From NCBI RefSeq assembly GCF_036370855.1, contig NW_026991456.1, positions 2,728,001-2,792,000 on the forward strand: a DNA stretch of 64,000 nt, read 5' to 3'. Under the pieces are notes generated by a model. That model did not search any database. It saw only the letters and a program-made list of their open reading frames with translations, and was not told the DNA's origin. A program made the position numbers and the translations under genes. Within the stretch, counting starts at the first letter, position 1; each line of letters starts with the position of its first letter. Below, piece after piece: positions 33,480 to 44,609 of the stretch. The stretch comes from Dromaius novaehollandiae. Its lineage: Eukaryota; Chordata; Aves; Casuariiformes; Dromaiidae.

Positions 33480-34130
33480 GCGGGACAGAGCAGAGGCGTG
33501 AGGGGGAGAGTTTGTCACCCAGAGCCCGCGAGGGTCCCCCGGTGGGGGGGTGGCAGCGCTGCGGCGTCCCCCCGCCCGCCCCGGCCCTGGCGCCAGCTCT
33601 CCTGCGCCTCAGCCCCTTCCGCGAGGCTCTGCCCCGCCGCCGCCGAGGGCCCCCGTGGCGCTGCCCAGCCCCAGCCCCGGGGCTCTCACCCGCGCCAGCA
33701 GGTGGGAAGGCCTCGCAAAACGCCTCGGCTCTGCGGGGCTGCCGGGGTGGCAGGGAAAGACGCGGCTGCGCTCGGCGGCTCCTCCACGAGCCTGCACGCT
33801 CCTGCCCTCTCCCGTCGCCGTCCTCCCGCACACTGCAGGGCCGCGACCGCGCCCGTGCCTGCCAGCGCCGCCGGCGGCGTCACAAGGGGGGGGTCACAAT
33901 GGCCCCGCCGGGTGGCGCCTCTGAGGTCACCTCTGCTGCCGGGAGCTGCTCCAGGAGCAGCACTGGCGCCACAAGGGGCTCCAGGGCCTGAGCGCGGCCG
34001 CCCCGGCGAGCAGAGAGCTGCCGCAGGCCAGGGGGAGGCAGCGCGAGGGGCAGCAGGGGGCTGCGCGTGGCCACGTCCCTCGTGTTTCAGCCCCCACTGC
34101 CCGGGCCCTGCACGCACTGGCCTACTCAGC
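33480..34130. promoter_or_regulatory. CpG island at the MROH gene 5' end
   Basis: Dense CpG and very high GC immediately upstream of the first coding exon of the minus-strand gene. It likely holds promoter and 5' UTR. Long open frames in it are a by-product of GC content. Confidence 0.6.
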
Positions 34131-34137
34131 ACTCACC

Positions 34138-34525
34138 ACTAACCTTAAGCCCCATTCCTAAACTTAACCCCAGCCCTACCTCTTACCCCAATCCCCTACT
34201 CGAAGCCCTCACCCCAAATCCAAACCGCTAAGGCAAAACACGGACTGGTAACTCCTTTCCCTAACTCCTGCCAGAGCCCTCACCCGAATCCCTAACCCTA
34301 GCATTCAGATGCTAGCCTTCACCCCAGCCCTCACCTCCAGCCAGAGCCCAATCCCCCACAAAGCTAGACAGCACTCACAACAAGGACCACCAACCCTAAG
34401 CACAACAAAACCTCACCCTAATCCGCACCCAGTCCCTCACCCAATACAGCCAGCTCTTGTCCCCAGCCCCGCCCTCAACACCACCCCAAAGCAGAAACCC
34501 TAACGAGATGCCTCAACCCTAACTG
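34138..34525. repeat. Degenerate telomere-like (CCCTAA) repeat tract
   Basis: About 390 bp dominated by CCCTAACC, CCCCAACCC, CCCTCACCC and similar units (for example AATCCCTAACCCTAGC near 34290). It resembles diverged vertebrate telomere repeats, C-rich on the plus strand. No perfect long array remains. Confidence 0.65.
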
Positions 34526-34664
34526 CTGGCCTCAACCCCTTCCCCGGTAGCCCTACGCCTCGCAGACCCTCCTAACCTGCAGCCCCTCTGCCAGCGCTCA
34601 CTCTGGGCTCCCTCCGACCCCAGGAGGCAGAGGAAGGGCAGGCACTGGGAGCTGCTGGAGCAGC

Positions 34665-34960
34665 TGAGCTCGGCACCGACCTCTCGAGATGCTCTGGTCC
34701 AACCCTCTGATCAAGCTACGGCAGCTACAACAGGGTGCCCAGCACTGCGTCAGGCAGGTTTGCAGTATCTCACGGAGTCGAGACTTCACAGCCTCTCGGG
34801 GAACCTCTTCCCGTGTTCAACCAGCCTCACAGCGGAAAAGGGGTCTCCTGCATTCAGCTGGGATCTCCTGCTTTGCCATTCTGTGCCCATTGCCTCCCCT
34901 CCTCTCACTGGATACCACTGACAACCGCTCAGAGCTATCCACGGTCTCCGTCTTCCTCAC
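34665..34960 (-). mobile_element. CR1 LINE 3' fragment
   Basis: Read on the minus strand this matches the 3' end of chicken repeat 1 elements as remembered: a GTGGTATCCAGTGAGAGGAG-like block, GGCAATGGGCACAGA, the TTCCCCGAGAGGCTGTG segment, and GGTTGGACCAGAGCATCTC near the end. It is truncated at both ends. Confidence 0.75.
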
Positions 34961-35109
34961 ACCCCCATCACATACTAGAAGCCCTGAAAACATCCCCACC
35001 AGCAGCCTGTTTCCCAGCAGAAACACTCCCAGCTCTCGCAGCACCTCCTCCCAGGGCAGATGCTCCAGCCCTGCAGGCATCTTGGGGACCCACAACAGCA
35101 GCAGCCATG

Positions 35110-35720
35110 ACCCAGGGCTGTGCCCAGGGCACACAGGGGTGGCTTTGGAACCGGACACTCAGCACAAACCGCTCCACCCGGGCAGCCGCGGCCCCGGCCC
35201 AGCCGGCGGCAGGCAGCGGGTGCTGCGCCACGCGGGCCCCTCGCCTGGGCAGCAGGCACCGCCCCACCGGGGCACGCCAGTGGGCGGCCTGCATGTCGCT
35301 CAGAGCACGGCCCGCCCCTCCCACGCACCCATTGGCCCGCCGCCTCCCCTCGCTCGCCGATCGGCCAGGCGCGGGCGGCCCTTCCTGACGAGGGCGGGCA
35401 GGCTCGGGGCCCACCTGGCTCCCGCGCAGCCCCGGCCTGGCCCGGCCCGGCTCCTCGTTGCCGCCCGGCCGCACGGGGCGCCGCGGGGCTGGAGGCAGCG
35501 GGGGCGCGAAGGGCGTCAGGGTGGGCGGGCCGGGCTGGGGTGGGGACCGCGCGGGGAGACCGGGGCTGTGGGGCCTGGCCCGGCTGCGCACCGCTGCCCT
35601 GGAGCCGGTCCTGGCCCCGCCCCCCACCCCCTGGGCCCAGCTGCACAGCTGCCCCCCCGCCCCCGAGCCTCCCCTAAGCCCCCCGAAAGCCGAGCCCGGA
35701 CACATAGCCCAAGCCTAAAC
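35110..35720. promoter_or_regulatory. CpG island, owner unknown
   Basis: About 600 bp of CpG-dense sequence with possible CCAAT (CATTGGCCCG near 35330) and GC boxes. No downstream gene was recognised on either strand, so it could be a promoter of an unrecognised transcript. Confidence 0.5.
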
Positions 35721-35756
35721 ACGGAGCCCCCACCAGAAACCTGAACCAGGTGCCTG

Positions 35757-36311
35757 TGTTATGAGACAACCCTGGAAGCTCAGGAGGAATGTTCATGCTG
35801 TTTAAACTAGGCAGGTTAGGACAACCTCTCTCACTACTTTCTGGAAAGAAGCATTCTTTAATCAAGGGTATCCTGGAACTGCTAAAGCCCTAAAAGAAGC
35901 ATGAAATCCAAATGTTTCATTTCTAGGTACGTATTGCGAATTTGGCCAAAGAATTGGAGGTCCAGGTATCCCTGACTGAACTGTCCTCATTATAATACCA
36001 AAAATCACACCCACAGGTCAGAAAGACCTGTGCCCAGGTGAAGACCCCTCCCCTGAGCATGCGTAGGAGTAAAATGGTGTGTAAGCAAAGTTAGAATTGT
36101 ATGTAAATCACTAACCAATCAGTGTAAAAGGGAAAGTTGCCAACCTTGCAATTTGCTTGTATAAATGCTACTTGGAAAGCCGGGAGTGTGTGCTTGATTT
36201 GTGAGAAACCACCGAGCACCCAGGCGTGTGCAACTTTGCAATAAAGAAGCAAATGTCTCTCCTGAGTGTGTAACTATTGGCCTGTTGCACACCGGGCAAC
36301 GAATCCGCTTT
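35757..36311 (+). mobile_element. Solo LTR of the ERV-B family
   Basis: It starts TGTTATGAGACAA and ends TTTTCGGACAACA and is homologous along its length to 6683-7248, with the same TATA (near 36160) and AATAAA (36240-36245). No internal retroviral sequence flanks it, and no clear target duplication is visible. Confidence 0.88.
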
Positions 36312-38300
36312 TCGGACAACAATATGACCTAGCATGAAGCACAGAAACAACATCGTGGCAGCAAGGGCACCCCCATGGCCATCCCAACTGCTGTCTACCT
36401 CCATTCACACTTTGGCTTTGCTCCATCTACTCTAGCCTGCTGTCCCCAAGCCTTTTGCTGAGAGTCCTTGCTCTCTTCAGACCTGCCCAAGAGAGGTGCA
36501 ATTTCCCAACAGGCTTGACAAGAGGAAAAGCAAAGCAACCTCTGTTTTGGCAGTATTCCCAAAGTGTCTTGGTGCTGCTTTGTCACTGCTTCTAGAGGAG
36601 AGAAAGAACAAGCAAACACCTCATTGCCACCCCAAGGGACTGGGATGCAGCCTGTCTTTAATGGCCACCTGCTTCCTTCCCATCTACACACACAACCAGG
36701 CCATCCCGCATGCTTCTGCAGCCAGGTCAGCAACCACAGCAGAGGTTCCTGGGACTTCCCAGAGCCCTGACAAGCCTCCAGAGATCCCATGCGCAAGCCA
36801 GGAGCCCCAGAAGGGAGCCAGGCCTCCTGGCTGGGTGTTGTCTTGAGCACACGCTGCAGCAGGAAAGACCTGGCCTTCAAACATGGCCAAAAATGCTTTC
36901 ACCAACCCCATCCCCTCTTGCATCTCTTGGACCTGGCACACATAGAGAAAAGGAAAAGGAGCCCCCAGACCTTGCCAGCTGCAGGAAGCCCGATGTTGCC
37001 ATCACCTGGCCTCTGCGAGAAACCCTGACTCCAACAGCAAAATACCCATAGCTAACAAGGGCCCAGGTAGGACTCCACAGTCCTGCCCAGAGAACAGCCA
37101 CTCTGCAGCAGCATGGTTGTCTAACTCAGCTGGAGTCCCCAAGCCTTGAGGCCTCCACCCCCTCAAAAGCAGCTGCCAAACCCAAGCAGAGCCCTGACAC
37201 CACCCAAGAACCCCCACTTCAAACATGACCAGCCCCCAGCACAGCTCCACCTGACACCAGCTGGCAGAAGAGGCCTTGGTCTAGCATCAGGGTCCCCAGC
37301 CTGTCCCCAGAGTCCCCAGCATGGCCCCAGTGCTCCAGCACCCTGGTACAACTCCAGCACAGCCCCTGCGATGCCTCATAGCTACCTATGTCATTGCATG
37401 CAGGACAGGTCTTCCCTGCAGCCCCCAATGTGGACACCCCATCCATCAACCTGCTCCAGCTCCATGCTCCTTCTCTGCAGGTTTCTGCTGACCAAGCGGT
37501 GATGGCCAGCTCCACTCTCCCAGAACAGCCCCTTCTTGTGATTCCCCTTAGGATTTTGCACCCTCCAGAGCAGCATTTCTCCTCCTGGGCTTTGCTGCAG
37601 CAGCACAAGCTCCCCGCCTAGGCAGGCTCCTTCCCAGGGGGCCAAGAAAGGGTTTAGAGCTGGGCTTCCTCACAGTCAGCTTGCAACCACAGTCAAGCGC
37701 AGCCCAGCAGAAGGGGGCTAAGGCACATCCAAGCAGCAGCCAGGGACCAGCAAAGAGCCCTGGACACCTTTAAAGTGGCCCTGGAGACCTCCAAAACACC
37801 CAGAGACAATGAGGAAAGCCTGGGGGGCACCAAACAAGCCTTAGAGACACGGAGGTGGGATCAGAGACCCAGGAAGAAATAACTCCCTGACGCACCCTGG
37901 GAGACCTCCACATGTTTCTGGGAACCCCAAAAAGATTTTGGGGAAAGTTCCAGCTCTTCCGTGGGCCCTCAGGAATCCCGGCACCCCTGTGGCTACTCTG
38001 GGATCTCTGCAGAGCCATCCTGGTGTCCCTCGGCTGTTCCGAGGCTCTTCTGAGATCTCTTGGGCTGTTGAAGGCATTCCTAGGGTCCATCCAAGGTGTC
38101 TGGGTCAGCTTTGGGGTCCCTGGGGCTGTTGCCTCAGGGAATGGGGAGACGATGTGGTGTGAGCATAAAGCAACAGCAACACACAGGCAAACGCTTGCTG
38201 ACAAATGCAGTGCTTGCATGTTTGCACATAACAGTCTTGCATTTACTATACACTGCGAGGACTACGAGAGGTCCACATGAATAAAACTAGCACCCGTTTG
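36312..38300. other. Intergenic, no gene recognised
   Basis: Unique sequence without a recognisable domain. At about 37750-38130 there is a weak, diverged tandem pattern of roughly 30 bp (variants of GGGATCTCTG / GAGACCTCC). Confidence 0.45.
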
Positions 38301-38320
38301 AAATGCAGCCAAAGAGAATA

Positions 38321-38326
38321 TTTATT
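38321..38326 (-). terminator. Polyadenylation signal of GP1BA
   Basis: TTTATT on plus is AATAAA on minus, about 340 bases after the GP1BA stop codon. Confidence 0.6.
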
Positions 38327-38666
38327 CTGGGATTAATGAACAAAACTGCCTGGCGCTGAGTTGAAAGCATAGCGCATCTTTATGTGCACTAGGACCTTGT
38401 GCATAAAGCAAGCTCTGCATTCCCAAGCCCATCCACAAACCAGGCCAATGGCAGGCCCAAAAATATCACTGAGCGGTCTTGGTGGGAATCTTCCCCCCCG
38501 TATGCAAGCAATTCTTTCAATCTAGCAACCACAGAAGACGTGAGAGTAGTGCTAGGGGAAGGAGAGAGCTTCCCTCCAGGGAGCAACCACACCATCCCCT
38601 TGCAAAAGAGAATGACAGGCAGCACCCCCCCCCCCCCCATCCTTTCGTCTGAACCGACAGAAGCAT

Positions 38667-40769
38667 TCACAAGGTGTTGCCAGCGTATTTCACTTGGACA
38701 GCACCAATGGCCTTGAGACCCCTGTCCAGGCTGTAAGCAGAAGGAGTCGTCAGCGAGCCGAGCTTTGGGAGCATGAGCTTCCCGGAGAACGGCTTGAAAG
38801 GAGCATTCAGAGGGCGGGGATGGATCCACAGCTCCTTCGTAGTGCGGAAGGAGGACCTTGCGGGAGGACTGCGCTGCAGCACTATATCTTTGATAGTGCA
38901 GTAAGTGTAGGATGTGGCGACATCAGGGCACAACTCCACTTCCTTGATGGTGCAGAAAGTGGGGCGCCGCGGGGGGCTGGCGAAGCTGCTGAGGTGCATC
39001 ACGGGACCTTCTGCTGACTCCCTTCTCCCTGGTGGTGGGTACCACATCTTTTGCACCTGAAGGGAGGACTTGTGCCAGGAGGGCCACCCCACCAGACACA
39101 GCCATGCCAGCCAGGCGGCCAGAGCTAGCGCAGAAAGGAGCAGCAGAGCCAGAGCGGCCAGGTAGAGCAACCAGTGCAGCAGGCAGCAGTGGCGCAGCAC
39201 CCACCGGCCCCACTGCGGGCCCTCGCCAACGGCCTGTGGGCGCCGCACGGGTACGGCCGGTGCTGGCATGGAGCAGGGGCAGGGCAGGACCGGGACAGGC
39301 TGGGGAAGGTGGGTGGAAAGCACTGCCGTGGTGCTGGAGATCACCGGCGTGGTCATGGTCGGTGGAGAAGATAAAGATCTGTGGGGGGTGGAGGCTTCCA
39401 AAGTAGGAGAGGGAGGCACCGCAGTAGAAGTGGTGAAAAACGTGCCAACGGACACTGAGAAAAGGGTACGGGTGCTGGCAGTGCCAGTGGTGAGAGTGGC
39501 TGGAGCAGGGGTGCTGGTGCCACGCGGTCCGGTGCTCGTTGGGATGGCCAACGAGGTGGTCGAGAGGAGGGTGGTGGAGCTCCCAGGGGTGCTGGGGGAG
39601 GTGGCGGTGCTGGCAGGCTGAATGCTGGCGTGGGCGAGGGTAGTCGCGACCGCTGGAGTGGCTGGCACAGGGGCAGCGATGCTGGGAGCTCTGGGGATTG
39701 CAACCCAAGTCCTTGGGATGAGGGTGGAGCTACCAGAGCTGCTGGGGGGAGCCCTCGTGGTGGTGGAGGGAGGCCGGGTGGAGGTCCTGTGCTCTTCAGG
39801 GGTGGTTGAATGTTGGGGGGAGGAGGAGATCTTGGCAATTGCCTCCCGCGTGCCTTCCCCATAGTCATAGTCATCCCCGTCTTCATCATCGGCATCCCCC
39901 ACGTTGCCGCAGTCAGGCTTGAAGCGGATGACTGGCTTATGCCGATGCTCAGCAGGGCTATGGCACAGCACCTTCTCCGGGGCCACCTCAACCTTTGTCT
40001 TCTCCAGCCCGCGCTCAGGCTGGTAGACGCTCATCTCGTTCTGCCGGATCCAGGCCCGCAGGTAGAGCAGGCTGCAGTCACAGTGCCAGGGGTTCTCAGT
40101 CAGGAAAACATACGGGAAGAAGTGGCCCTCGGGGAAGAAGCCTGTGGGCAGAGTCTGGAGGCGGTTGCCCGAGAGCCACAAGTTCTCCAGCTTCCGCAGG
40201 TCCTGTAGCAGCTCCTGGGGCAGCTCCTCGAGGACATTGTCAGAGAGGTCCAAGTCCTTGAGGTCCCCCAACCCTGCAAAGGCCTGCGGTGGGAGAGTCC
40301 GCAGCTGGTTGCCTCGAAGGTCCAAGTCCTGCAGCTGTGGCACGGCATGGAAAGCCCCTGGGGCCAAGAACTGCAGGTGGTTGTGAGCCAAGGCCAGGCG
40401 GGTGAGGGCAGGCAGGCCCTGCAGGGTGGGCAAGGCCCTCAGGGCATTGCGAGACAGGATCAGCTCTTTCAGAGACGGCAGCAGGGGCCCCGTGTGCAGA
40501 TCCACTAGCCCGTTGTCGGACAAGTCGAGGTCCTGCAGCGCAGCGAGGGGCAGGAAGGCGTCGGTGAAGACAGACGCCAGGTGGTTGGCACTGAGCAGCA
40601 GGATGCCCGTGTCCTTGGGCAGGGCCGAGGGCACTGTACTGAGACCCTGCCCTGTGCAGTTGACCTCGAGGAGGTCCTTGATGTGGTTCATGTCTGATGG
40701 GCAGGGTTCAGCCCCAGCCAGGGGCAGCAGGGCCAGGAGGACAAGATGGACCAGGGCAGGGAGCCTCAT
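38667..40769 (-). CDS. GP1BA: Platelet glycoprotein Ib alpha chain
   Basis: One coding exon, 700 residues, starting MRLPALVHLV (ATG 40769); the reading frame continues upstream, but mammalian GP1BA also has its ATG just inside its coding exon and a signal peptide begins here (1-20). Leucine-rich repeats span about 35-210, capped by an LRRCT with four Cys (C230, C232, C269, C287). An acidic Tyr-containing stretch (DDYDYGEG, about 299-306) matches the sulfated thrombin/VWF-binding segment. A Ser/Thr/Pro mucin stalk follows to about 515. A Cys pair (HCCLLHW) next to the membrane matches the disulfide site for GPIb-beta. The membrane segment is near 530-560 and the tail ends VKYAGNTL, like the mammalian 14-3-3-binding end. 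It forms the GPIb-IX-V receptor that tethers thrombocytes to von Willebrand factor. The tail is long, about 140 residues. Confidence 0.95.
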   Translation of the reverse strand: MRLPALVHLVLLALLPLAGAEPCPSDMNHIKDLLEVNCTGQGLSTVPSALPKDTGILLLSANHLASVFTDAFLPLAALQDLDLSDNGLVDLHTGPLLPSLKELILSRNALRALPTLQGLPALTRLALAHNHLQFLAPGAFHAVPQLQDLDLRGNQLRTLPPQAFAGLGDLKDLDLSDNVLEELPQELLQDLRKLENLWLSGNRLQTLPTGFFPEGHFFPYVFLTENPWHCDCSLLYLRAWIRQNEMSVYQPERGLEKTKVEVAPEKVLCHSPAEHRHKPVIRFKPDCGNVGDADDEDGDDYDYGEGTREAIAKISSSPQHSTTPEEHRTSTRPPSTTTRAPPSSSGSSTLIPRTWVAIPRAPSIAAPVPATPAVATTLAHASIQPASTATSPSTPGSSTTLLSTTSLAIPTSTGPRGTSTPAPATLTTGTASTRTLFSVSVGTFFTTSTAVPPSPTLEASTPHRSLSSPPTMTTPVISSTTAVLSTHLPQPVPVLPCPCSMPAPAVPVRRPQAVGEGPQWGRWVLRHCCLLHWLLYLAALALLLLSALALAAWLAWLCLVGWPSWHKSSLQVQKMWYPPPGRRESAEGPVMHLSSFASPPRRPTFCTIKEVELCPDVATSYTYCTIKDIVLQRSPPARSSFRTTKELWIHPRPLNAPFKPFSGKLMLPKLGSLTTPSAYSLDRGLKAIGAVQVKYAGNTL

Positions 40770-41230
40770 GGCCTGGGATGGAGAGACAAGACTCATTTGC
40801 ACAAAGCAGCACCAAGGGATGATGCACCACCAAGGATGAAGCACCAGGGGTGCCACGATGCTCCTGCCCATGCTGCCAGCAGCCATGACCGCATCCCCCA
40901 CCACCCCATCACCTCCTCCAGCTTCACCCCAAGGAAAAGGATGTGTCCCTCACCATCGCCCCTCCCCTGGCACGCGTCCCCTCGTATCCTTGCCTTCACC
41001 GGTGGCTCAGCCAGGAGGCACCGTCCCAGCTCCTTCGCTCTTCTGCTTCTCTGCCGGAGGACGCGGTGGGGCTCCGGGGGCAGCTGGCCCCCATATCAGC
41101 AGGCGCAGCCGCTGGGCAGGGAGCTGTGGTTTCCTGCAAGGCCAAAGTGCCCTCCACATGCCGGTTCCATAATTCATTGCTGCAACATGCTGGGGCAGTG
41201 CGGGGGGGCCTGGGAGCAGCCCTTGCATCA

Positions 41231-41259
41231 CTCCCCCCCCCCCTTTTTTTTTTTTTTAA
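41231..41259. repeat. C-run followed by T-run
   Basis: A run of about ten C followed by about fifteen T, upstream of GP1BA. Low-complexity sequence. Confidence 0.8.
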
Positions 41260-44250
41260 TTCCAACATAACTGAGGGATAAGGGTGAAAATAACCTAAAA
41301 TATTTCATTCAGCTCCAAGTAATGTGTTCTGTCTTGTCTTCAGCTTAGGTTTTTACCCTTTTTACCCTTTAATTTACTTTTTCCTAGCAGAAGTCAGCAT
41401 CTCAGTTTGCTTCTAAACAAGGTTTCCTGAAGTTCATTGAATTCTCCATCCATTGGAAGGAAATGTTTTGCCATCCCCCTAACATTTTTCAGCTAAAACC
41501 GTTTCCTGAGTTTTGGGCTACATCTATCATGAGTTGTTATGAGGGGTTCCCAGAAACTCCAGTTTTGGCAGCCTGAGTGTTCAGAGGTACTAAATTTCAG
41601 GGCTTTTCTTCAGGCTGTGGCAAGCGGCAGGCAGCAGCAGAGGCAGAAGTCTTGGCGTCATTTTAAAAAATAAATATATTCATTTCTCTATAATATATTT
41701 ATATAGAAATATACATATTTCCTTTATATATCTATAATTCATTTACATATATTTCATTTTTATATATAAATATATACACATACATATACAACATTTTCAT
41801 AGCTATTCATTTATTTATATAAATATATGTATATATGAATATCCATTCATATAAGTACATTATTTACAGAGCTGAAAGAATCTTGGACAGTTTCTGGCAG
41901 GCCAACATGTCCTTCTGCTGCTTCCAGCAGCACTGACATATTTTGCTTTCATGGTTTTGGACAGCCCGGTGTCAACATCCAGCTGCTGGAAGCTCCTCTG
42001 AAGAATGAGTCTTGTTTATTCAAGTGATGTTTGCGTGACTCCGTCATCTGTGAGTGGGAGCGCAGTCCCGCCAGTGTCAGTGCTTGGGCTGTGAATTAGC
42101 CTTTATTAACTAGAGGATAATAACTGGTGCGAGCAGCTAGAGAGTCACATGCAGAGCGTTTTCCAATATCACATTTTTCCTTAGTGATTCAATGGCCCCA
42201 TCCGCAGGCTTTTCCTGTTTTGCTCTGGTATCAGATTCCTCTTAGCTGTCAAAGATTGAAGGCTGCTGTCTTACTTCCACCTTGCTACCATGAACCTCCT
42301 CCCTTTCCTTTCCAGACTCAGTAAAACTACTTCCTCAGGTAGCTTTTTTTCTTGCTTTCCTCCCTAAATGCATTGCAGTGTATCTGTGTATCCCCAAACT
42401 CTTCCTCATAAACATTTGTGCCACTTCGTCCCGAACACCCCGTGGGGGGACAACCCAATAACTCAATAGCTCATGCCCTGGCAACCAGCTCCAGGGCTGG
42501 TGTAGACCACGAGCTGTATGGGGAAGGGGTTGTCCTTCCCCTGATGGCTTTGGGCGCTAGTTGCCTCTCTTCCACACATTCCCACCACCTCCTTTGGCCT
42601 TGTGTGGGGCGGGACAGACAAACCACCATCTCCCCTGACAGCAAGAGCAAACCCTGTCCAGCTCCAAGGAGGAGTCTGAGGTCTCTTCCAATGGACAGAC
42701 CCTGGGCAACCTTGCCAAGACTATGGGTCAGTCTGTGGCCCAGCATGTCTCTGCCTGCAGAGATCACATACACTTTCACTGAAAACCTCTCTCTTTTTCA
42801 GATTTTGCTCCTGCAGAAGCCCCTTTGGGGCTGTGCGGGCCTTCTGAGGTGCATGGGGAATGATGGGGGAGAAGTGAGAACAAGGTGCTGAGCAAACCAA
42901 GTAGGGACAAGACAGGCTGACCTCAGCCAAGAGATAGCCCTGCCTGGATGGGGCGGTTGGGTCCCTCTTTCTTGGCTTAGGGAGGCCCAAAAGAGCAGCT
43001 GGGGTCAGTCCTTCACTGCTATATTCGAGGTATATTGACCCTTCCACCACCATGTGGGTGCAGGTAGGGAAGGGAAGTGGGGTCTGGAGGATCTGAATCC
43101 CCCATCTCCCCTCCCAGTTATTTTTCCCCACCCCTCTTTTGCTGAAGGGAGATTTCCCTCTCTCCTTCCCCAGGGCTGGCAGGGGGGACTTTCCTACAAA
43201 GGGGCCATCAACTGTTGGGCTCTCTCCATTCCTGTGTCCCATTCTGACACTCAGCATCTCACCAACAGTGCACATGACTCCAGGAAATAGGAAGGGTGAC
43301 CATGAGGTGATGGTGTCCAAGGATCATAGGAATATGCAGCTGTGTCACCCCTGGCTTGAGGAACATGGTGCTCCTTCTCAAGCATAGAGAGTAGAGACCA
43401 CATCTTCAACTTCCCACCAGCCTCCTTTAAGGATACAGCCCTGACAGTGGGGGCCAAGCTCACACTGCCTGTCCCCATGCCCATAGATCCGTGACACTGT
43501 TCACGGGGGCTTTGGAGCCTTCAGTCACCAGTTTCTTCATAAGCCCCTGAGCTACCTCAGGCCTCGCAGCTGATGTGGCATCTGCTACCTCATGTGGGGT
43601 TGTGTATAGTAAGCAATAAACCGAAGACTTGAGCATCAAATTGTGTGGGAGCATTACTCCTGAGCGGTGGTCAGATCCGGAGAGAAAGGCGAAAGACCTG
43701 AAGGCACCTCTGACCTCTTTTCTTTGGGCTCCTCCCCATGTATGAAGACATGTCTGGCCTCAGAGGAAGCATATATCTATATCCTCCCCTTGCAGGTGGC
43801 AGCTTCCACTACAGCAAAGTCATCTGGAATTGCCAGAAAACATGCCTCAAGTTTAGAGGCCTTGCTTCATAGGAGATTGGAGTTTCTTCAGCCTTATTTC
43901 AGCCCACGTGGGACACTGAGCCTGCTGCAGGCTCCTCACTGGTGTAGTCAAAAGCGGCTTTTCCTCCCTCAGGGTGAGGGACCAAAGGTGGGCTTCATCT
44001 CCAGAGCATGAGATGTCTACAGTGCGCGGCTGAGCTAGTCATCTGGGCTCATGCTGCAGCCAGGGGCCAGGATAAGCACATCCATGAGCCAATCCCACCG
44101 CTGTGCCTTAGCTGTCTCCTTGGGGATGAGATGAACTGTATTCCCAAAAATGCCTACAATTACCCACTAGCTGTAAAGGGGGTGGAGACAACTGTCTAAG
44201 GTGCAGGCATTAATGCTAGACTTGAAGACAGACAAATCCCAATGGAGTTA
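41260..44250. other. Intergenic between GP1BA and the butyrophilin cluster
   Basis: No gene recognised. At 41660-41860 there is an AT-rich, TATATA-dominated tract. At about 43590-43660 an AATAAA with GC-rich neighbours resembles an LTR R/U5 segment but could not be delimited. Confidence 0.45.
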
Positions 44251-44251
44251 C

Positions 44252-44257
44252 TTTATT
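44252..44257 (-). terminator. Polyadenylation signal of butyrophilin gene 1
   Basis: AATAAA on the minus strand, about 355 bases after the stop codon. Confidence 0.55.
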
Positions 44258-44389
44258 CTGTGCATCTAAAAACTTCTCCCTATTTAAGACATGTGCCATT
44301 TGTACGATAAAGCGTGAGCGTGAAAGGCAACAGTCACAACCAGGGAAATTTTGACCAAGTATTGAGGAGCAATTCTCCCCTCGGAAAGC

Positions 44390-44568
44390 AGTGCAGCCCC
44401 AGACAGAGGTCCAGAGAGGCGGTGGGATCTCCCCCCTTGGAGGTTCTGAAAATTCAGCGCCAGCTAATCTAGCCTTGAAGTTAGCCCTGCTCCGAGCAGG
44501 AGGTGGCAGTAGAGCTCTCCACAAGCTCCTTCCAACCTATTTCTGTGAGTCTATGAGGTACTGAGGTC
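44390..44568 (+). mobile_element. CR1 LINE 3' end
   Basis: The plus strand reads a CR1-like end: AGGTCCAGAGAGGCGGTGG, CTCCTTCCAACCTATTTCTG and a terminal TCTGTGAGTCTATGAG. It lies in the 3' UTR of the minus-strand butyrophilin gene. Confidence 0.7.
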
Positions 44569-44609
44569 TGATTAAAAAAAAAAGGTCTTCTTTTCCTCCC
44601 TTCCCTTTG

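Noticed and set aside
32457-34142. 561-codon plus-strand frame
   Set aside because: Spans the MROH first exon antisense and its CpG island; Pro/Arg/Ala-rich artefact of base composition.
40770-40904. N-terminal extension of GP1BA by 45 residues
   Set aside because: The extension precedes a proper signal peptide and matches the position of the usual non-coding intron/5' UTR of GP1BA.
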